Positions 37,842 to 51,848 of a stretch of 64,000 nucleotides of DNA are shown in pieces. Numbering within the stretch: the stretch's first letter is position 1; each line of letters begins with the position of its first letter. The notes beneath the pieces are model-generated. The model was not told the DNA's origin. It searched no databases and saw nothing but the letters and a program-made list of their open reading frames with translations. The stretch spans positions 62,001 to 126,000 of the forward strand of contig VXAU01003502.1 of assembly GCA_013399695.1 (NCBI GenBank), in the 5' to 3' direction. This DNA is from Formicarius rufipectus. Its lineage: Eukaryota > Chordata > Aves > Passeriformes > Formicariidae. A program made the position numbers and the translations under genes.

Positions 37842-40713
37842 TTAGTCTGATTGCACAGTAGAAACACTAGGATGCATGGAAGAAGATTAAAGAGTGTATA
37901 AACTACTGCATCTATATCACTGTGAAGTTCAGTCCTGATGTGCTTTTTCATTTCAAAATATGGATTTGAATTGACTATCCTTCATATACATCACAAACAA
38001 GTGCTTCTCACAGCTCATCAGAGCATTTGGCTATAATTTGGCTCAAAGCATTTCCAGCCTTGCCAATTAATTGATGAAGAACCATTATGAGACAAATATA
38101 TCATCTGCATTTTAACTGCCTGAATGGAAGGTTATTGAAGTAATAACTGGCAACATCAAAACCATTAATAAAATATGGGCTGGGAATAGCAAATTACAAA
38201 TTTCTGTACGTAGTTCCCAAAATAAATTTGCTCTTGAAGGTAGTTCTAGCACTCATGATGACATAGATGAATGATGCTGATTAAAAAGGAGTGAAGAAAA
38301 GATTATCACTTCAGCATAGAAACCACTGGCATCATTATCGGTTTCATCTATATAAAAAGTGTTAAATTTTTCAGTGGCTTCCTAGTCTTGCTGTGAAATT
38401 GCAGGTGTCACTGTATACTGGTAGTTGAGCACAAGATAAGAGAAAAAAGTGGGAGCTAAAGTGGGTTAGATCATAAGCAAAAGCCCACAAATCAGGAGAA
38501 AATATGATAGTCCTGTGGCTTTAAAATGGACTCTTTGTGGGTTTCCTTTTGTGAATGAAATATTTTCATTGCTTCTGCTCGTGACGAGGTGTTCCTTACA
38601 ACACAGACACAATCATTTTGAAGGAGCCAATACCTAGTTAATGAGTAAAGATGTAAATTATCAAGAGTGCTTAGTGTTGTTCTCACAACACAAAGACATG
38701 AATAATATTCCAAGAGAGGAAATTAATAGGACACAAGGCTCAAAGGCCTGTCTCTCTCTGCCACATATTTTCAGGTAGACTGTCGGTGAACCTCTTTCCT
38801 TCTGTCTACTTATATTTCCTCTCCCACTCTGTCTTCTTGTCAATTTAAAATTTAAACTCATTGCAGAAAGACTGGCTCTCACTAGGTGGTTTGTACAGTC
38901 CCTCACACAATTGCACCAGTGTAATGCAAATTGTAGTATTAAATATTCATACAAAAGCTTCATAGTGTGACTGCATGAAATCAGAACAAACAGGGAACAG
39001 GCATAAAGCCGAGCACCTAGGTAAGATGAAGCACAGAGATTTCTCTTACAATTGCAGCCTCATTACAGAGAGTGTGCTGACATAAGCTGTGTTTTCGTTG
39101 TTGCGAGCCCAATTTCATAACCATGTATTAGAGTTATGAGTTCTTCTAGCAAGCCATAATGTTTTCACTTTTGGCTGTGCAATCACATATTGTTAGCTTA
39201 AGATATTTAAACTTTATAAATGTCTCTTTAATACATGGTCTTTTCAGCTATAAAATTGTTCCTTAAAAATAATCTGAGCATTGGTCAACGCTGTCAATGT
39301 CACCTAACAGCAAATAAATGTTGGCAATAAATTAGGAGTTAACTACATTAATATGAGCAATTCCTTCAACTAAGAATTATTCATCTATTTTCTCTCTGGT
39401 AAAAACATCACTAAAATGTTATGCAGTGCTTTTGTTCCTACCTGTTGCTTTGTTTCAGAAATGGTAAAGGATGTGTCCAATAATGAATTATTTCCAGAAG
39501 TTTGCACGACTTTGTGCTGAGAATTTTAGCTGGAATGCCTGGATTGATGCAGCCTGTTTAGGAAAACTTGCCCTACACTGTAATCCAAGGACACAGAACA
39601 CTCACATTTGAATGGTTTGGTAACACAAAAAATACATTGAGTAAAATCAAATTCACAACCAATAAAAAACACTTTTTTGGCCCTTTACTGAATAATTGAG
39701 CTTGTCTGTGGCTATATTATCTGTCTGTCTAGGCTGTAAGCTGTTCAAGGCAGCTTTTTATCTCCCATTCATCATGAAGCATGCTTTTCCTGTAAATTAT
39801 AGCTGTAGAAGTTCATTCTTCTTAAATACTCCCATACTTAAACTGTTCCTTTTTAGAGAAAGAAAACAAGGTTGTGTGTTCATCATAATGAATTTATATG
39901 CAACACAGTTTATATAAATATATTTTGATCACAGTGGACATGAAATCTCAGACATTTGACTTATGTTAATACTTTGCACTTTAAAGCTTTAGATCACAGG
40001 ACCCCAGCATGCTCTGTGAAGGTAGATTTGGGACAGAAAACAGTCAATAATGCTTACACCTGAAAGAAGAGTGGGCAACAGACTTAAACTAAAATTCAGC
40101 AGTTATAAATGACTAACATATCAAAAGATGACAGCAAGCTGTTAATTTTTTATGATTCTTACCTTCTTCTGGAGTTTGGTAGGAAAGCAGACACACGTGA
40201 CACACTTCCTGCACAGCCCTGAGGATGCAGCTGCAAGATGGGAACCAAAGCACAGCAGGGCCAGTGGCACTGTGTAGCCAACAGCATGGCCAGGAAGGAA
40301 TAAAATCCACCCAAACCCCCTTATGCATGTCAGAATTATGGATTGAATTTTAGAGTGTTCAGAAACCTTGTCCACTGTAAAACTGAAGCAGGACTCACAA
40401 ACATCCTCAAAACTCACCTTTGGGAGAGCTCATGAGATCTTCATCTCTCCCACCATAGTCCAGAGCACTTGAAAAGAGTGCTGATGTGAACTTGCATGCA
40501 GTGGTTTCCCCAGAGCTGCCTGGTCTGACCTCTCACCAAAGTTCTATGATACCAAAAGCTTCACCATCTCTAGACTGCAGGTGTTTTATGCCAAAATCCA
40601 AATTACATACCAAATATATTTTTCTTCAGGCTAAAAATGAACAGATACATCTTTGTGAGAGAGCTCCTTGCTGGTGATCAGAGAGGAGAGATCACTCATT
40701 ATTTCCAAATTGG

Positions 40714-40731
40714 AAAAAAAAAAAAAAAAAA
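40714..40731. repeat. A18 homopolymer
   Basis: A pure A run. No retrocopy was recognised upstream. Confidence 0.88.
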
Positions 40732-41726
40732 GAGCTGAGTAGATCAAAGATGTTTTTATGGGAGACCTTCATAGACAAAATGTCACAGTGGCTAGAAATG
40801 AGAGAAAGTAGAGGTTGGGTGTGGGTGGCAAGCATGGTGGCAAGCAGCTTTGCTGGTACGCTGCATATTGGCACAATACTGTGTGGTATGTCTCATTCCC
40901 CTGCTACACACAGAAGGAAAATCTGGGCATATGGTGTGTCCAGGAAAGCCCTGAGCTAAATCCAGGAAAGTCAACAAGTCTTGACACTGAGAGAGATCTG
41001 AGCTGGCTGATACCCTCATCTTGTGAGCTTGGACAGCATACTGGCAGCATACAGAGCCAGGATACTTCTGCATCCATATCTTTAGGAATTTGTACTGATG
41101 GTATGAAAGAAAAAAAAAAAAGGCAGCACAATCTTTTAAAAATCGTTTTACTCTCAGCAACTGTTCTTGCTATTGCTGACTTCCGATTCAGCAGCAACAT
41201 GGGCATATTTCTTTAATAGGAAAGGTTGTTTTTTTCCTCTGAGAACTTCATGTTCTAAGTGAGTTTATTCATGAACTGGGGAAACATCATTAACATTCAC
41301 TCTGAGCAAAAGAACAGCTTTTACTGCATCCACATTCATTGGACGTCTCACTTGATCCCATATGTTGCCCATCAGATTGAGCACTCCTTTCCCTGGACCG
41401 TTTACTTTCAGTAAACAGAGAGCAGGTTCTGGGAAGTACAACAACATATCTTGGGAAAGCAAACAGTGTTTAGCTGCAAGAGAAACACAACACAAATGCT
41501 TTGAGTGATGAAGGAGACAGGACATTTTCAACATGCTTCAAAGGAGTTCCCTCCCGCAACACTGGCACTGACCTATTCGGACTCACAGCAGTGTTTAACC
41601 ACGTGGGGAAGTGTCTGTGGCATAGGTCAGCCTTGTAAATCCTAGAGTTTGGTTTTTAACCCACACTCTGTAACTCTCCCTTCTGATTCAAGTGTGAATT
41701 TCCCAATCAAAATACTGAAGGAAGGA

Positions 41727-41773
41727 AAATAACAAAAAACAAAGGGATAAAAAAACCAAAACCACCACCAACG
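41727..41773. repeat. A/C-rich low-complexity tract
   Basis: A-rich sequence with AAC, AACC and ACC words, including a short ACC triplet run. It is one of the recurring A/C tracts. Confidence 0.6.
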
Positions 41774-42431
41774 AAAGGTTTTTCAAGCTGTTCCCACATT
41801 AACATGTGCATCAGAACAATTCTTGAGAACTTCTGCTACATTTATATTTTTGGTATTTCTTGTACAAGACATATTTCTTTCCATTGCATTTGTACAATAA
41901 AAGTATATTAAACACACACCAAGGGCAATTAGATGTTATTGCAGCTATCAAATTCATTAATAGTTATTACCACCAATCCATTCCACTCCTTGTTACCAGT
42001 TTCTTACACTGAGCTGAAAGTCAAAAAAGAACAGCAAATTTAAGGGAAGATTTCTCCCTCAGAGTCAGAGCCATGAGGATTATTTGCTGTCTTTCTTCCC
42101 TTTATTTCTAAGTCTTACCATTTGCATATTTATGAGATTCAACCAAAACCGACTCTCTGGATTTCCAGGTTTTCATTCCTTGTTCTGATGAAGTGAATAG
42201 ATTTGTATTTGGTCTCTCTTTTTCTCTGAAAAGTATGTTAGTTAACCATCTTTAATACATTTCCAATTTTATAGCAATCTTAAGTGAACCATGTCTGTGG
42301 ACAGGCACTGTAACAGAAGAGCAACCTGCAAGGTATTCAGATATATCATTATTTCAGACTACGATATCGCTCAAGTGTTTCTAGAGTGCTTATTTTCATT
42401 CCCCTTATCCATAGTAACTAGGAAACCAAAA

Positions 42432-43426
<995 letters not shown>

Positions 43427-43454
43427 TTTTTTTTTTTTTTTTTTTTTTTTTTTT
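43427..43454. repeat. T28 homopolymer
   Basis: A pure T run of 28 bases, preceded by TTCTTTC. It lies about 0.9 kb downstream of the 106-A run and in opposite sense. Confidence 0.93.
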
Positions 43455-45169
43455 GATTGATAGCTGACAGCTGACAGCCAGCAGACAGTAGCTCTCCCAA
43501 AGAGAGTGTGTTGGCTTACCAGTTAGCTCTTTGTCAAGCATGAAAATCAGTCACCTTAACAAAAGCATTTGTCACTTGTACTTTCTTTTTCAGTTGCAGC
43601 TGGAAAAACAGTTATTTCAGGTTTTTTCATAGCTCCTAAAGGCCCAGATTCCCATAGCTCTAAGGATCCTTTAGGATGGTCTACACTAACCATGTTTTCA
43701 GAAGTACTTTAGTCTCTGAATTGTCAATCTGAGGAAAGAAACAAAAACATGAGAGAAATGGGAGAGATTGTATGCAGAGCAAGGAAGAAAGCTTGACCTT
43801 TCCAGACTGAGTTTGGTATCCTGCTCCAAGAACATCATGCACTCTGGCAGCTAAAAATCCACCAGCCATTTAATGAAGGCGCTGCGGGCACCAGGCACAG
43901 GAAGGCAACCATGGAGATTAATTAAGCAGGGAGAAAACACAGGGTCCCTTGTGCAGAAGCCTATTTCCCCTCAGTGGGGTGAGAGATACAGGTGTGAAGA
44001 GGGTCAGGTGGAGGACTTTGGTGCATGTGGACAGTGACATCCGTCAGGAGACACTCCTCTGTCACTTAACCATTCTTCACTCATTATAGCAGTGATATTA
44101 GTGGGTTTATACTCCTGTATTGATTCATTGCAGATTGACATTCCAAAAACTTCACCATCCTCATAACACATGCCAGAAAGTCAGTCTGGAGACCTTCATT
44201 AAAACTATGTACTTTTTAATGTTTCTTGACACCTTAAAGCTGACCATTAAAAACTATATCCACAAATTCCTCCTTCTTTCTTCACAGAATGCTTAGCAAC
44301 ATGAAAACTATGCAGTTTTTCAGCCTACAAACTCCTGTCAGCTCCACTTTTCCTTTCCAGTGGGTAGCAAGCCTGGAAGAAATGCTGTTGGCAGCACTGT
44401 TGAGGAGTAGACACCATGCACATCCACAGGACAGGAGCCAGCACAGGCTTGACCATCTGGGGGAGCTGAACAAGGCAGATAGCTGGGGCCTGAGTCCCCA
44501 CAGCCACTCATGTTTGTCATGTCATAAAATGACAGGAAAACCTCAGAACAGAAGTGAAGAATGAGAGATAAGCTGACATCTTCCAATATAGAGACTGGGA
44601 AAACAAACCGGTGCACTAATAACTAGCCAGAGTAAACAGCTTTATATCTCATTCTTCAGTGAATGAACATGCTTGTGAAGAAAGTCTACTCTGGACATGC
44701 CTCAGGACTTTTTCTGAAACTCAGCCCCTGAAAAATATTATTTTTCCTCCTAAGAGGTGAGACAAGTTGTCAGTGATTTCTAAGGAGGAATTTTGAATCC
44801 TCTGTGTATTAAATGTTTGTTTTTCTCACTCTTGCTTGCTGTCACTAGATTGCTTATTTCTTTCACGGATAGACTACTTTATTTCTCATATTGCTTTTAT
44901 TTTGGAACTACTTATCATACTGATGTTTGCAGCTTCAGGTAAAGTTCTGTTTAACCTTTCCTTTGACAGTTTGGCTTTCTCTATGGTACATGAAAGCTCT
45001 ATGAATATTTATTTTCCCAACTCATATATGTGGTGAGCTGTGATATCTCTCTTCCAGGAGACCTTGTGAAGAAGCCACTGCTGATGGAAGGTCAGCAGTG
45101 CCCAAACTCCTTGCTGTGGCACATATCTTAGCCCAAATTTCCTGCCATGATGAGGGTGGTGATTTCAGA
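43455..45169. other. No gene; short motif repeats
   Basis: AGCTGAC is duplicated in tandem near 43462. The 44282-44616 region has open frames on both strands and is moderately GC-rich, with a pyrimidine tract and CAG at about 44275-44286, but I see no family resemblance. No gene is supported. Confidence 0.45.
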
Positions 45170-45600
45170 ATGGTGCTCGCCAGTTCAGTGCTGCAACCAA
45201 GACTCTCCCAAAGCTGACACCACTTGCACAGTTCCCCCTTCCCCTTAGTACTCCAGCAGAATGGAGCTCAGAATTGGAGGCGATAAAGCTGAAGATCATA
45301 GATTGAGATAATAAATATTTACTAGATACAGCAATGAGATAAAATAAACAGTAACAGCAAAAATATTAATAACAAAAATATACAAAGAGAAGGTGATTTA
45401 CATGCAAAAATGCTCACTGCACACCCTGAGACATGGTGTGGCATGAACACATGAACAATGGCAGACAACGCTGCCACATTTTTTGACCAGAAGCCAAGTC
45501 CTTCTTGGAAGCCAGAGAGAGTCACTTTCCCCTGCCCTGCCTGTTATAAAATAACACAAAGCTCCTGGCCAAAACTAAGACAACAAATGATCTAATGACA
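45170..45600 (-). mobile_element. Degraded endogenous retrovirus LTR (avian, probably ERVL-like)
   Basis: In minus orientation the order of blocks fits an avian LTR. A TATA-like TTATTTTATAAC lies at 45555-45544, followed by a GGCAGGGCAGGGG stretch, then GCAGTGAGCATTTTTGCATG-TAAATCACCTT, a T-rich run, and a TTATTATCTCAATCTATGA block. A C/T-rich segment (CCTCCAATTCTGAGCTCCAT) and a G-rich end (GGGGAAGGGGGAACTG) complete it. Many bird solo LTRs share this order. The borders are eroded: no clean TG...CA ends or target duplications were found, so limits are approximate. No retroviral coding region is visible beside it, so it is a solo LTR or an LTR remnant. The 67-codon minus frame at 45322-45525 lies within it and is not a gene. 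Confidence 0.55.
45543..45555 (-). promoter_or_regulatory. TATA-like box of the decayed LTR
   Basis: The minus strand reads TTATTTTATAAC here, at the position where related LTRs carry their TATA element, followed by GC-rich sequence. It is mutated and probably silent. Confidence 0.3.
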
Positions 45601-46689
45601 TGTGTGTAGAGTGAGCAGCTGATCTCTATGCACAAAACTCATTTTCTTTCCCAAAAGCTTTGAAGATATGAACAAAATTTCAGTCCTGCCCATTTCTGGG
45701 AGACCTTTACAAGAAAGTCAGTAGCAAATCAGAGGCCAGATGAGCCCTCTTGGTGGGTCAGACACCCACCATAGGATATAGATGCATTTAATGCATGTAA
45801 TGGTTATATGGTACTTACTAGCATGACTGAATACAAAACCTAATCACACAACAACAGAATTATGTAGATGTAAGATTTCAAAGTTTATAATAAGATCATT
45901 GAGCAAGAAGAGCATCAAGGTCAATAAGCATGCTCACTATATTCTCACAGCCAATTTCTGTAAAAGTACAGGTCTCAACACTTCATTGTCAGCACTGCAG
46001 AGAAGACATGGTTACACTCTGCTTTCCTTCCAGACAACACTGTGAAGTGTTAACAGGCAGACTAATTTTTTCTGTTCTTTCCAAGGAAACATGCCATTGT
46101 CCTGCCAGTTAATAAGGTGTAACCACTAACAGAAAGCTGCAATAGTCAGAGTAAAGACTGGTCAAGCTGCTTACAACATCGCTTTCTAAGCTACTGATAA
46201 AAATAATGCCCAACAGTGAGCATCACAGTCAAAATACAGAGTAGTGTCTATCTGTATATTTTCAAAGCTTCAGATCCCTTCCCTTTCTCCAGTAAAGTTG
46301 CTTTCATGAAACTGTAACATCTCCAAATTGATCGCTTTGGGTTTGAAGGCAATAGAGAAGTATTGTCAAGATATCCATAGATCAGTTTAGCACTGATGCA
46401 GCCTCCATCTCAGCACGAAATATAATGAGGTATGGTAAATAAAGAACTATACTAGAACTAGAAATCAATGAAGCTGAAAGATTATTATATGTTAAATCAT
46501 ATGATTCTACTTATGCATAATTTCAGTAATTGTGATGAATTGTATGACTATATAGCAATTGATATTTTAGACTAAATGAGCAGCCATCACGGAAAAAAAG
46601 AGTGCAAAGGCTACAACTGAAACAGCAATTTCTTTCCTTTTAAAGTATGATGTGTGAGACACTGGATTTGTAGCGCACCAGATTGTTTA
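45601..46689. other. No gene; sequence between two LTR-like blocks
   Basis: AT-rich DNA. It contains no recognisable gag, pol or env-type frames, so the two flanking LTR-like blocks (which also face opposite ways) do not bracket a provirus. Confidence 0.5.
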
Positions 46690-46982
46690 ACTAGCATGTT
46701 GGGTCAATCACCTTGTCTGTATGTATGTCAGGGCCATGGTCAGGCCTGCAGCCTCATGGCAGTGATGGGAGGCAAATGGTCTGCAGCCAACATGGTCGAG
46801 CCCACAGAATGAACATGGCACAGGAGTTGTGGCTGGGCTATCAGTCAAATAGGGCCTGACAGGGAGCCCACCCAAACCACACCTCCTGAAGCCTCTGACT
46901 AACTGATTCACGCCTATCTCCAGCTAGAAGGGCAGTGAGTGGTCCATGAACTGGTTGTCCAATCTGGCAGGAGTGGCCAAAC

Positions 46983-46992
46983 CATATAAATA
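46983..46992 (+). promoter_or_regulatory. TATA-like box
   Basis: CATATAAATA sits about 30 bases before GC-richer sequence that could contain a transcription start. It is the best core-promoter-like motif that I noticed in the window, probably from an old LTR. Confidence 0.3.
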
Positions 46993-47062
46993 CAGGTGCA
47001 GAGAAGCTCCATTTGGTCCTGCCTTCTCTGCTGGGAGCTACCACCATGTGAACTCTTAGCGG

Positions 47063-47163
47063 TAACTAATTTTCCTCTTCTTTCTTGCTTTCTTTCTTGA
47101 CTCCTTTATTCACTTTCTTCTTTTTCCCTTCTTCTTCCTTTACTCTTTTCTTCCTCCTTTGAG
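47063..47163. repeat. Pyrimidine (C/T) tract of about 100 bases
   Basis: Almost every base is C or T, with CTTT, TTCC and CTTC words and rare A or G. Such mirror-like homopyrimidine stretches can form triplex DNA. It lies in the right part of the putative LTR. Confidence 0.75.
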
Positions 47164-47200
47164 TAACTTGAACCTGTTGGGTGGCATTTCACTAATTTGT

Positions 47201-48881
47201 GGGCTGTTGTGTATTGGGTACTTTAATGTAATAGTTCTCCTTGGTTAGTTGCTACTCCTCTAAAATCCTTTTGCCAAAACACCTCTTTTCTCACTAAATT
47301 AAAATAAGTCTCTTGAGAATAAGTGTGCAGTTTTGTCTCTTTATGTGATTCAAGATATTGAGAATGAAAGGTTCTGCAAGATATTGGTTGAGCAAAATCT
47401 CTTGGAGTCTTAAATAAAACTCCCAGTAAAGTTCGAGGCTTCAGGACCAGAGTTTTACAGATGGCTACTGCTGAAAACATTGTCTAAGTGATCAGCTGCT
47501 CTGTTATCCACTAGCTTGTCCATGAATATGAAGGGAAGTTTATAGAATTTTGCTATACTTTTTTCTCTCCCTGTTTTTAAAGATGTTTACAATACAAATA
47601 CATAATACTGGGGAATAGATGCATTCTGCAGATATATTCTGTATTTTATTGACACTGAATAGTATTCTGCTCTCCAAACGTTCTTACTGAAGCCATTGGG
47701 ATCACTACTGAAGCACAGAGATAGTAGTGAAAGAAAAAAATTGAAATCTCAATAAAATGGAAAGAAAACATGAATATAATTTTTATGACTTCCTGTTGTT
47801 TGAATTTTATTATTATATTCTTAACATAAAATTTTGAGAAGGTACTTAGGTTTTAAGATAGCTGTGGAGACCATCAAAATGACAAATGTTAACAAAAGGT
47901 GAGAAAGGGAGCTATTAAAATATAAGAATATTGAAATCCATATCGATTGACAGGATACTTAGAGTACAGAATACATGGATCATTACATATTTCAATTCAA
48001 ATTCCAGGGTTGAGATGCTTAATTTTTTTTTAATAGGTTCTAAGTAATAACATACCTTTAATCAAAGAAGCCCAATATTGCACATTATAGTGTAATAATA
48101 TTTGGCTTTAAAAACTCACTTCCAAACAAATTAACAAAATGCAGATATATTAAACGAGTTTAGAGAGAAATCCTTCAGAGATTTTTTATGTCCTAGTTCT
48201 GCAACAAAAAGCTTTTGGAAATGAACAAATATGCTTCACAAAGAGCTACATTCCATCTCTCACTGTAATAGAATGGGGATAGTGATGAAGGATAATGGAG
48301 TTTTGGGTTCCTTTCCAACACAGTGATAATTAGTATGTTACATATAGGATCAGATTGATTCTTGCAGTCTTGGAAAACAATGATCATTTTTTCTTTATGA
48401 ACAGACTATATTAATATTATGGAAAAATCTGATACATAATTGCTCTTGGCCATAGAATCAATGGATCAGACTTCCAAAAGTATCTACAAGAACTGTAAGT
48501 CCTTATGTCCTTAATATCAAGTAATGCCCTGACAGTGGTCTTGTTACCTATTTAGGAATGCAAGTTTACAGTCCTACAGCAGTCTTCTGCTGTGCCTTAA
48601 AATGTGCCTTTTCAAATAAAAGAAACTTTTCATCTTCATGGAAAATTACTTGAACTTCTGGGGTCACTTTGTGTAAGAAGCACCCAAACGAGCTTTCCTA
48701 CAGTTAGCATAACCCCAGTGCACTCCTCTGTAGAAAACTACCAGGTAGACACTGCTCATTTATCAGTACACCACAACAGACCCTGAACTTTTCCAAATTC
48801 TTCTTTTCCAAAATACCATTACCAGGACTTGGGAAAATCAAGAATCAACACAGAATCCCATCATGCAGCTACTGACTTCAT
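47201..48881. other. No feature seen
   Basis: AT-rich DNA without a gene or identifiable repeat. Frames are up to 85 codons and unremarkable. Confidence 0.5.
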
Positions 48882-49014
48882 CAAAACACAGAAAGAAAAA
48901 ACAAAACAAACAAAATAATTAAACAAACAAACAAACAAAAACGCAAAACCCCCAAACCAAAACAAACAAACAAACACAAACAAAAAACCAAAACAAACCA
49001 ACAAACAAAAAAAA
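48882..49014. repeat. (CAAA)n-type A/C tract, about 130 bases
   Basis: The longest of the A/C tracts. It consists of imperfect CAAA and CAAAA units with CCAAA variants and contains a single AATAATTAAAC interruption. It is likely a decayed microsatellite. Confidence 0.85.
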
Positions 49015-51426
49015 TTAGGTAGCAAGGGCTGTCAGAACTTACTGGGCAGACCTAGTGTTCTTGGATCTGTTTGAGCCAAGTCAAGGTAGAAAGCTAAATG
49101 TCTTCATTACTCTCCATCAGACTTCTTGTAGAGCAGAAATAAACTCTTCAGGCAACTAAAATTGGAATTTAAACAAGTCTGATATATAAGTATCACTTAC
49201 AGCAACGCCCTGACTCCTAGCTATCTTTCTTAACACTATCTCCAAAACAGTTGTCTTTCATAAGGCTGTGAAACAAACAACCCCCCCAAAATTGCACTTT
49301 GATTTATAACAACTTGAAAAAAGATAGAATGTTTATTTTCAGTCAAACTCCAGAACATTCTTCATTTTTAATAACGATGACACTGAGACTCTCCACGACT
49401 TCTGAGGAAAAGCAGAAAGAATAATTACAATTTACAAAAAAAAAAGCCCTCAATATCATCTAAATTTAGAGTATCACACTGCTGTCTCACTCACATACTT
49501 TATTTCTCACCTGTTAAATTATACTTGCTGGGAACACAGCCAAGGAACTAGTGCTGGCATTGTCACTCTTTGTAAGGAACAACATTACAGATATTACTTA
49601 AAGAACATGGGTGGGTTGTGGGCTGTTTTTAAAAGTTGGAACAGAAAAATATCTTAGAAGCTACTAAAGAGAAGGTAAATTAGCTAGGAACTTATTCCTC
49701 TGCTTTGTTCTTTGTAAATGGCTAAATCTAATAACTGCGAAGAATTGTTATGGATGTTCGATATCTTGTTCAAGAAAATGTCTATCAAAATATATCTCGC
49801 CACCACTCCAAACCACAAAATGAGTGGTGGAATTGTGGCAAGAAAAAAGGGAAAGACTAAACATTTTCCAATACAGAATTAATTCTTTGAACACGGTGCA
49901 AACAACTAATTTAATTTAAAAATTTCTAAATAGCCCAGTCTGGAAGTGAAACAGAAAGTGCCTGACTTTGCTTGCAATTCAGCCTCTTTCTGTTCCTGAA
50001 ATGACATAGGCAATGACAAGAGGGATGAAAAGGCTTGCCTGCCCAGGCTGGAGTAGCTGCAGGGGCAAGGGAGCAGATTGCATCAGGGTTGCAGACACAA
50101 CCCACTGTGGCTGCTCTGAGAGGCCACAGATGACCTCACTGTGTTGAAATAAGAAAAAAATATTGTGACTAAACTTCCACTGTTTCTAAGGTCCACCTTT
50201 TGTACATTTTTTTTTATATTTACAGAGTTTTTATATTTATTTCTTCGAATGACAATTATTCTTAAGTATTTCCTAATAAATTTTTTGTAATAAATTGCCA
50301 AGAAATTAAAAGACTAGAAAACAAACTCAATATAATGATTTTTTCAGATAAGGATCCTCTCTGTAGCTTTTTCTAGTGAGTGTTTGACAACTTCCAGTGT
50401 AGAGTATGCTTGAGTTATGCTTGGATTGTGTTACTTTTCAGCACTTGACACACATTGAGCATCCCACTTTTAGGTCTTGAATATACAGAAATGGAAAGGA
50501 TGCTCCCAGTTAATACAGGCTTCTACATGGCATTGAACTGTCTGTGAAGAATGTACATGTGCAGTCACTGCATATGCAGTGGTCATATATAAGCAAATCC
50601 TGCATCTCTAAACCTTCAGTTTGAAAACACAGCTAATCTCAACAGAAACACTTAGTGCAAGAACCTATTATAATAATGCTGGACATGAAATTAGAGAAAA
50701 CAAATAATAAACTTTTCAAGACTGTTATTGTAAATATATATTCTCCCCCCTTGTTTATTAAGAGGCAATATTAACCAGGTGTTAATATTACAGATATAAA
50801 AATATTAATCCATCTGTCAGGATTATATTGGAGGTATCATTCAGATTTCTCAAGCAGTTATGTAAGTCTCTTAGTAGTGCATACATGAAAAAGTTTGTAA
50901 TATTTTTAATGTTTGGTGAATAGTATAATCCTACTGTGAATGACATTGTTTCTTTTTTCAAATACAATTGTCAGTAACCACTTACAAATGTTTCTGCTTC
51001 TAGGCAGAGAGACACTCAGATGCTCTGCAAAGATTGTCAAAGATAAGTATTCCAGAAGGTTGTAAACAAGACTCAGATATAATGTAAATGCTGTTACAAA
51101 TACCTTGTCTTTGGTGAATCCTGAGAATCATTACAGTTGCTGGGAATTTTGCCATTGACCCGTCTTGAGCCATTATTTCAACTATTTATTCTGTTTAAAT
51201 GTGGAACTATTGGGAACTTCAGAACATCTCCCGTTGAAAATGAGATCTAATGCTTAAGGCACAGATCTCCACTTCAAAATCCTAATGCAAGCAATGGCAC
51301 TGCATCATCTGTATCACTGCTGGAATGGCTATGAAGGCTGAACATCAGCTCTCAAATTAAAAAGTCCCCTTCCTGCAGCATCCCCACCTGGGGATGGTTG
51401 AGAAGGGACTAAGTTCCCCCTAGTTT
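49015..51426. other. Gene-free 2.4 kb
   Basis: No gene or clear repeat was recognised. The stretch around 50040-50110 is somewhat GC-richer, without a known signature. Confidence 0.5.
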
Positions 51427-51848
51427 CACAGAATCACAGAATGGTGGAAATGGGAAGGCACCTCTAGAGATCACCTAATACATCTCTCTGCTCAAAGCAG
51501 AGTCAGTGAAATCACACTGCTCAGGGCTGGTTTTTTGTTGTTGTTTTTGTTTGTTTGTTTGTTTTTAATGTCTCAAATGGTTGAAACAACCTCTCTGGGC
51601 AGTTTGTAAAAGTGTTTGACCACTCTCAAAGTGAAAAAAAATTTTTTTCTCATGTTTAAACAGAATTTACTGTAATTCAATTGATTCCCATTGCCTCTTA
51701 TCCTCTCACTGGACACTACTGAGAAAAAGCCAACTTTGTTGTTTAATCTCCTCCATCAAATACTTACAGACACAGACAAAATTTCTTGGCACCTTCTCTC
51801 CTCCAGGCTGAGCAGCCCCAGCTCTTTCAGACTCTCCCCATGAAGTCC
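51427..51848 (-). mobile_element. CR1 LINE 3' half
   Basis: The plus strand starts CACAGAATCACAGAATGG, then GGAAGGCACCTCTAGAGATC, ACTGCTCAGGGCTGG, a GTTT repeat, CAACCTCTCTGGGCAG, GTGTTTGACCACTCTCAAAG, CCCATTGCCTCTTATCC, CACTGGACACTACTGAGAAA, and CTCCAGGCTGAGCAGCCCCA. This is the reverse complement of a typical bird CR1 3' region. It is 5'-truncated near 51848 and has moderate divergence. Confidence 0.95.
51529..51567. repeat. (GTTT)n microsatellite inside the CR1 copy
   Basis: TTTTTTGTTGTTG is followed by GTTT units. It sits where CR1 relatives have a short 'gggttttgaa' segment, so the repeat probably grew from that motif after insertion. Confidence 0.8.

Larger units (their letters stand above)
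46690..47200 (+). mobile_element. Putative solo LTR (plus strand)
   Basis: A block clearly richer in GC than its neighbours (46720-47045) leads to ACCATATAAATACAGG, a good TATA-like element at 46983-46992. A GC-richer R-like segment follows (CCTGCCTTCTCTGCTGGGAG), then a long pyrimidine tract. TGTTGGGT occurs both at the proposed left edge (about 46698) and near the right edge (about 47178). These are LTR-like traits, but no TG...CA pair with a target duplication was found and I do not recognise the family. It could instead be a chance promoter-like sequence. Confidence 0.35.

Noticed and set aside
40142..40417. Minus-strand frame bounded by splice-like CTTACC and ACTCACC words
   Set aside because: Both words are donor-like on the minus strand; an exon would need an acceptor at one side. 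The peptide is unrecognised.
45170..47200. A full provirus between the two LTR-like blocks
   Set aside because: The blocks face opposite ways, are not similar to each other, and no retroviral coding frame lies between them.
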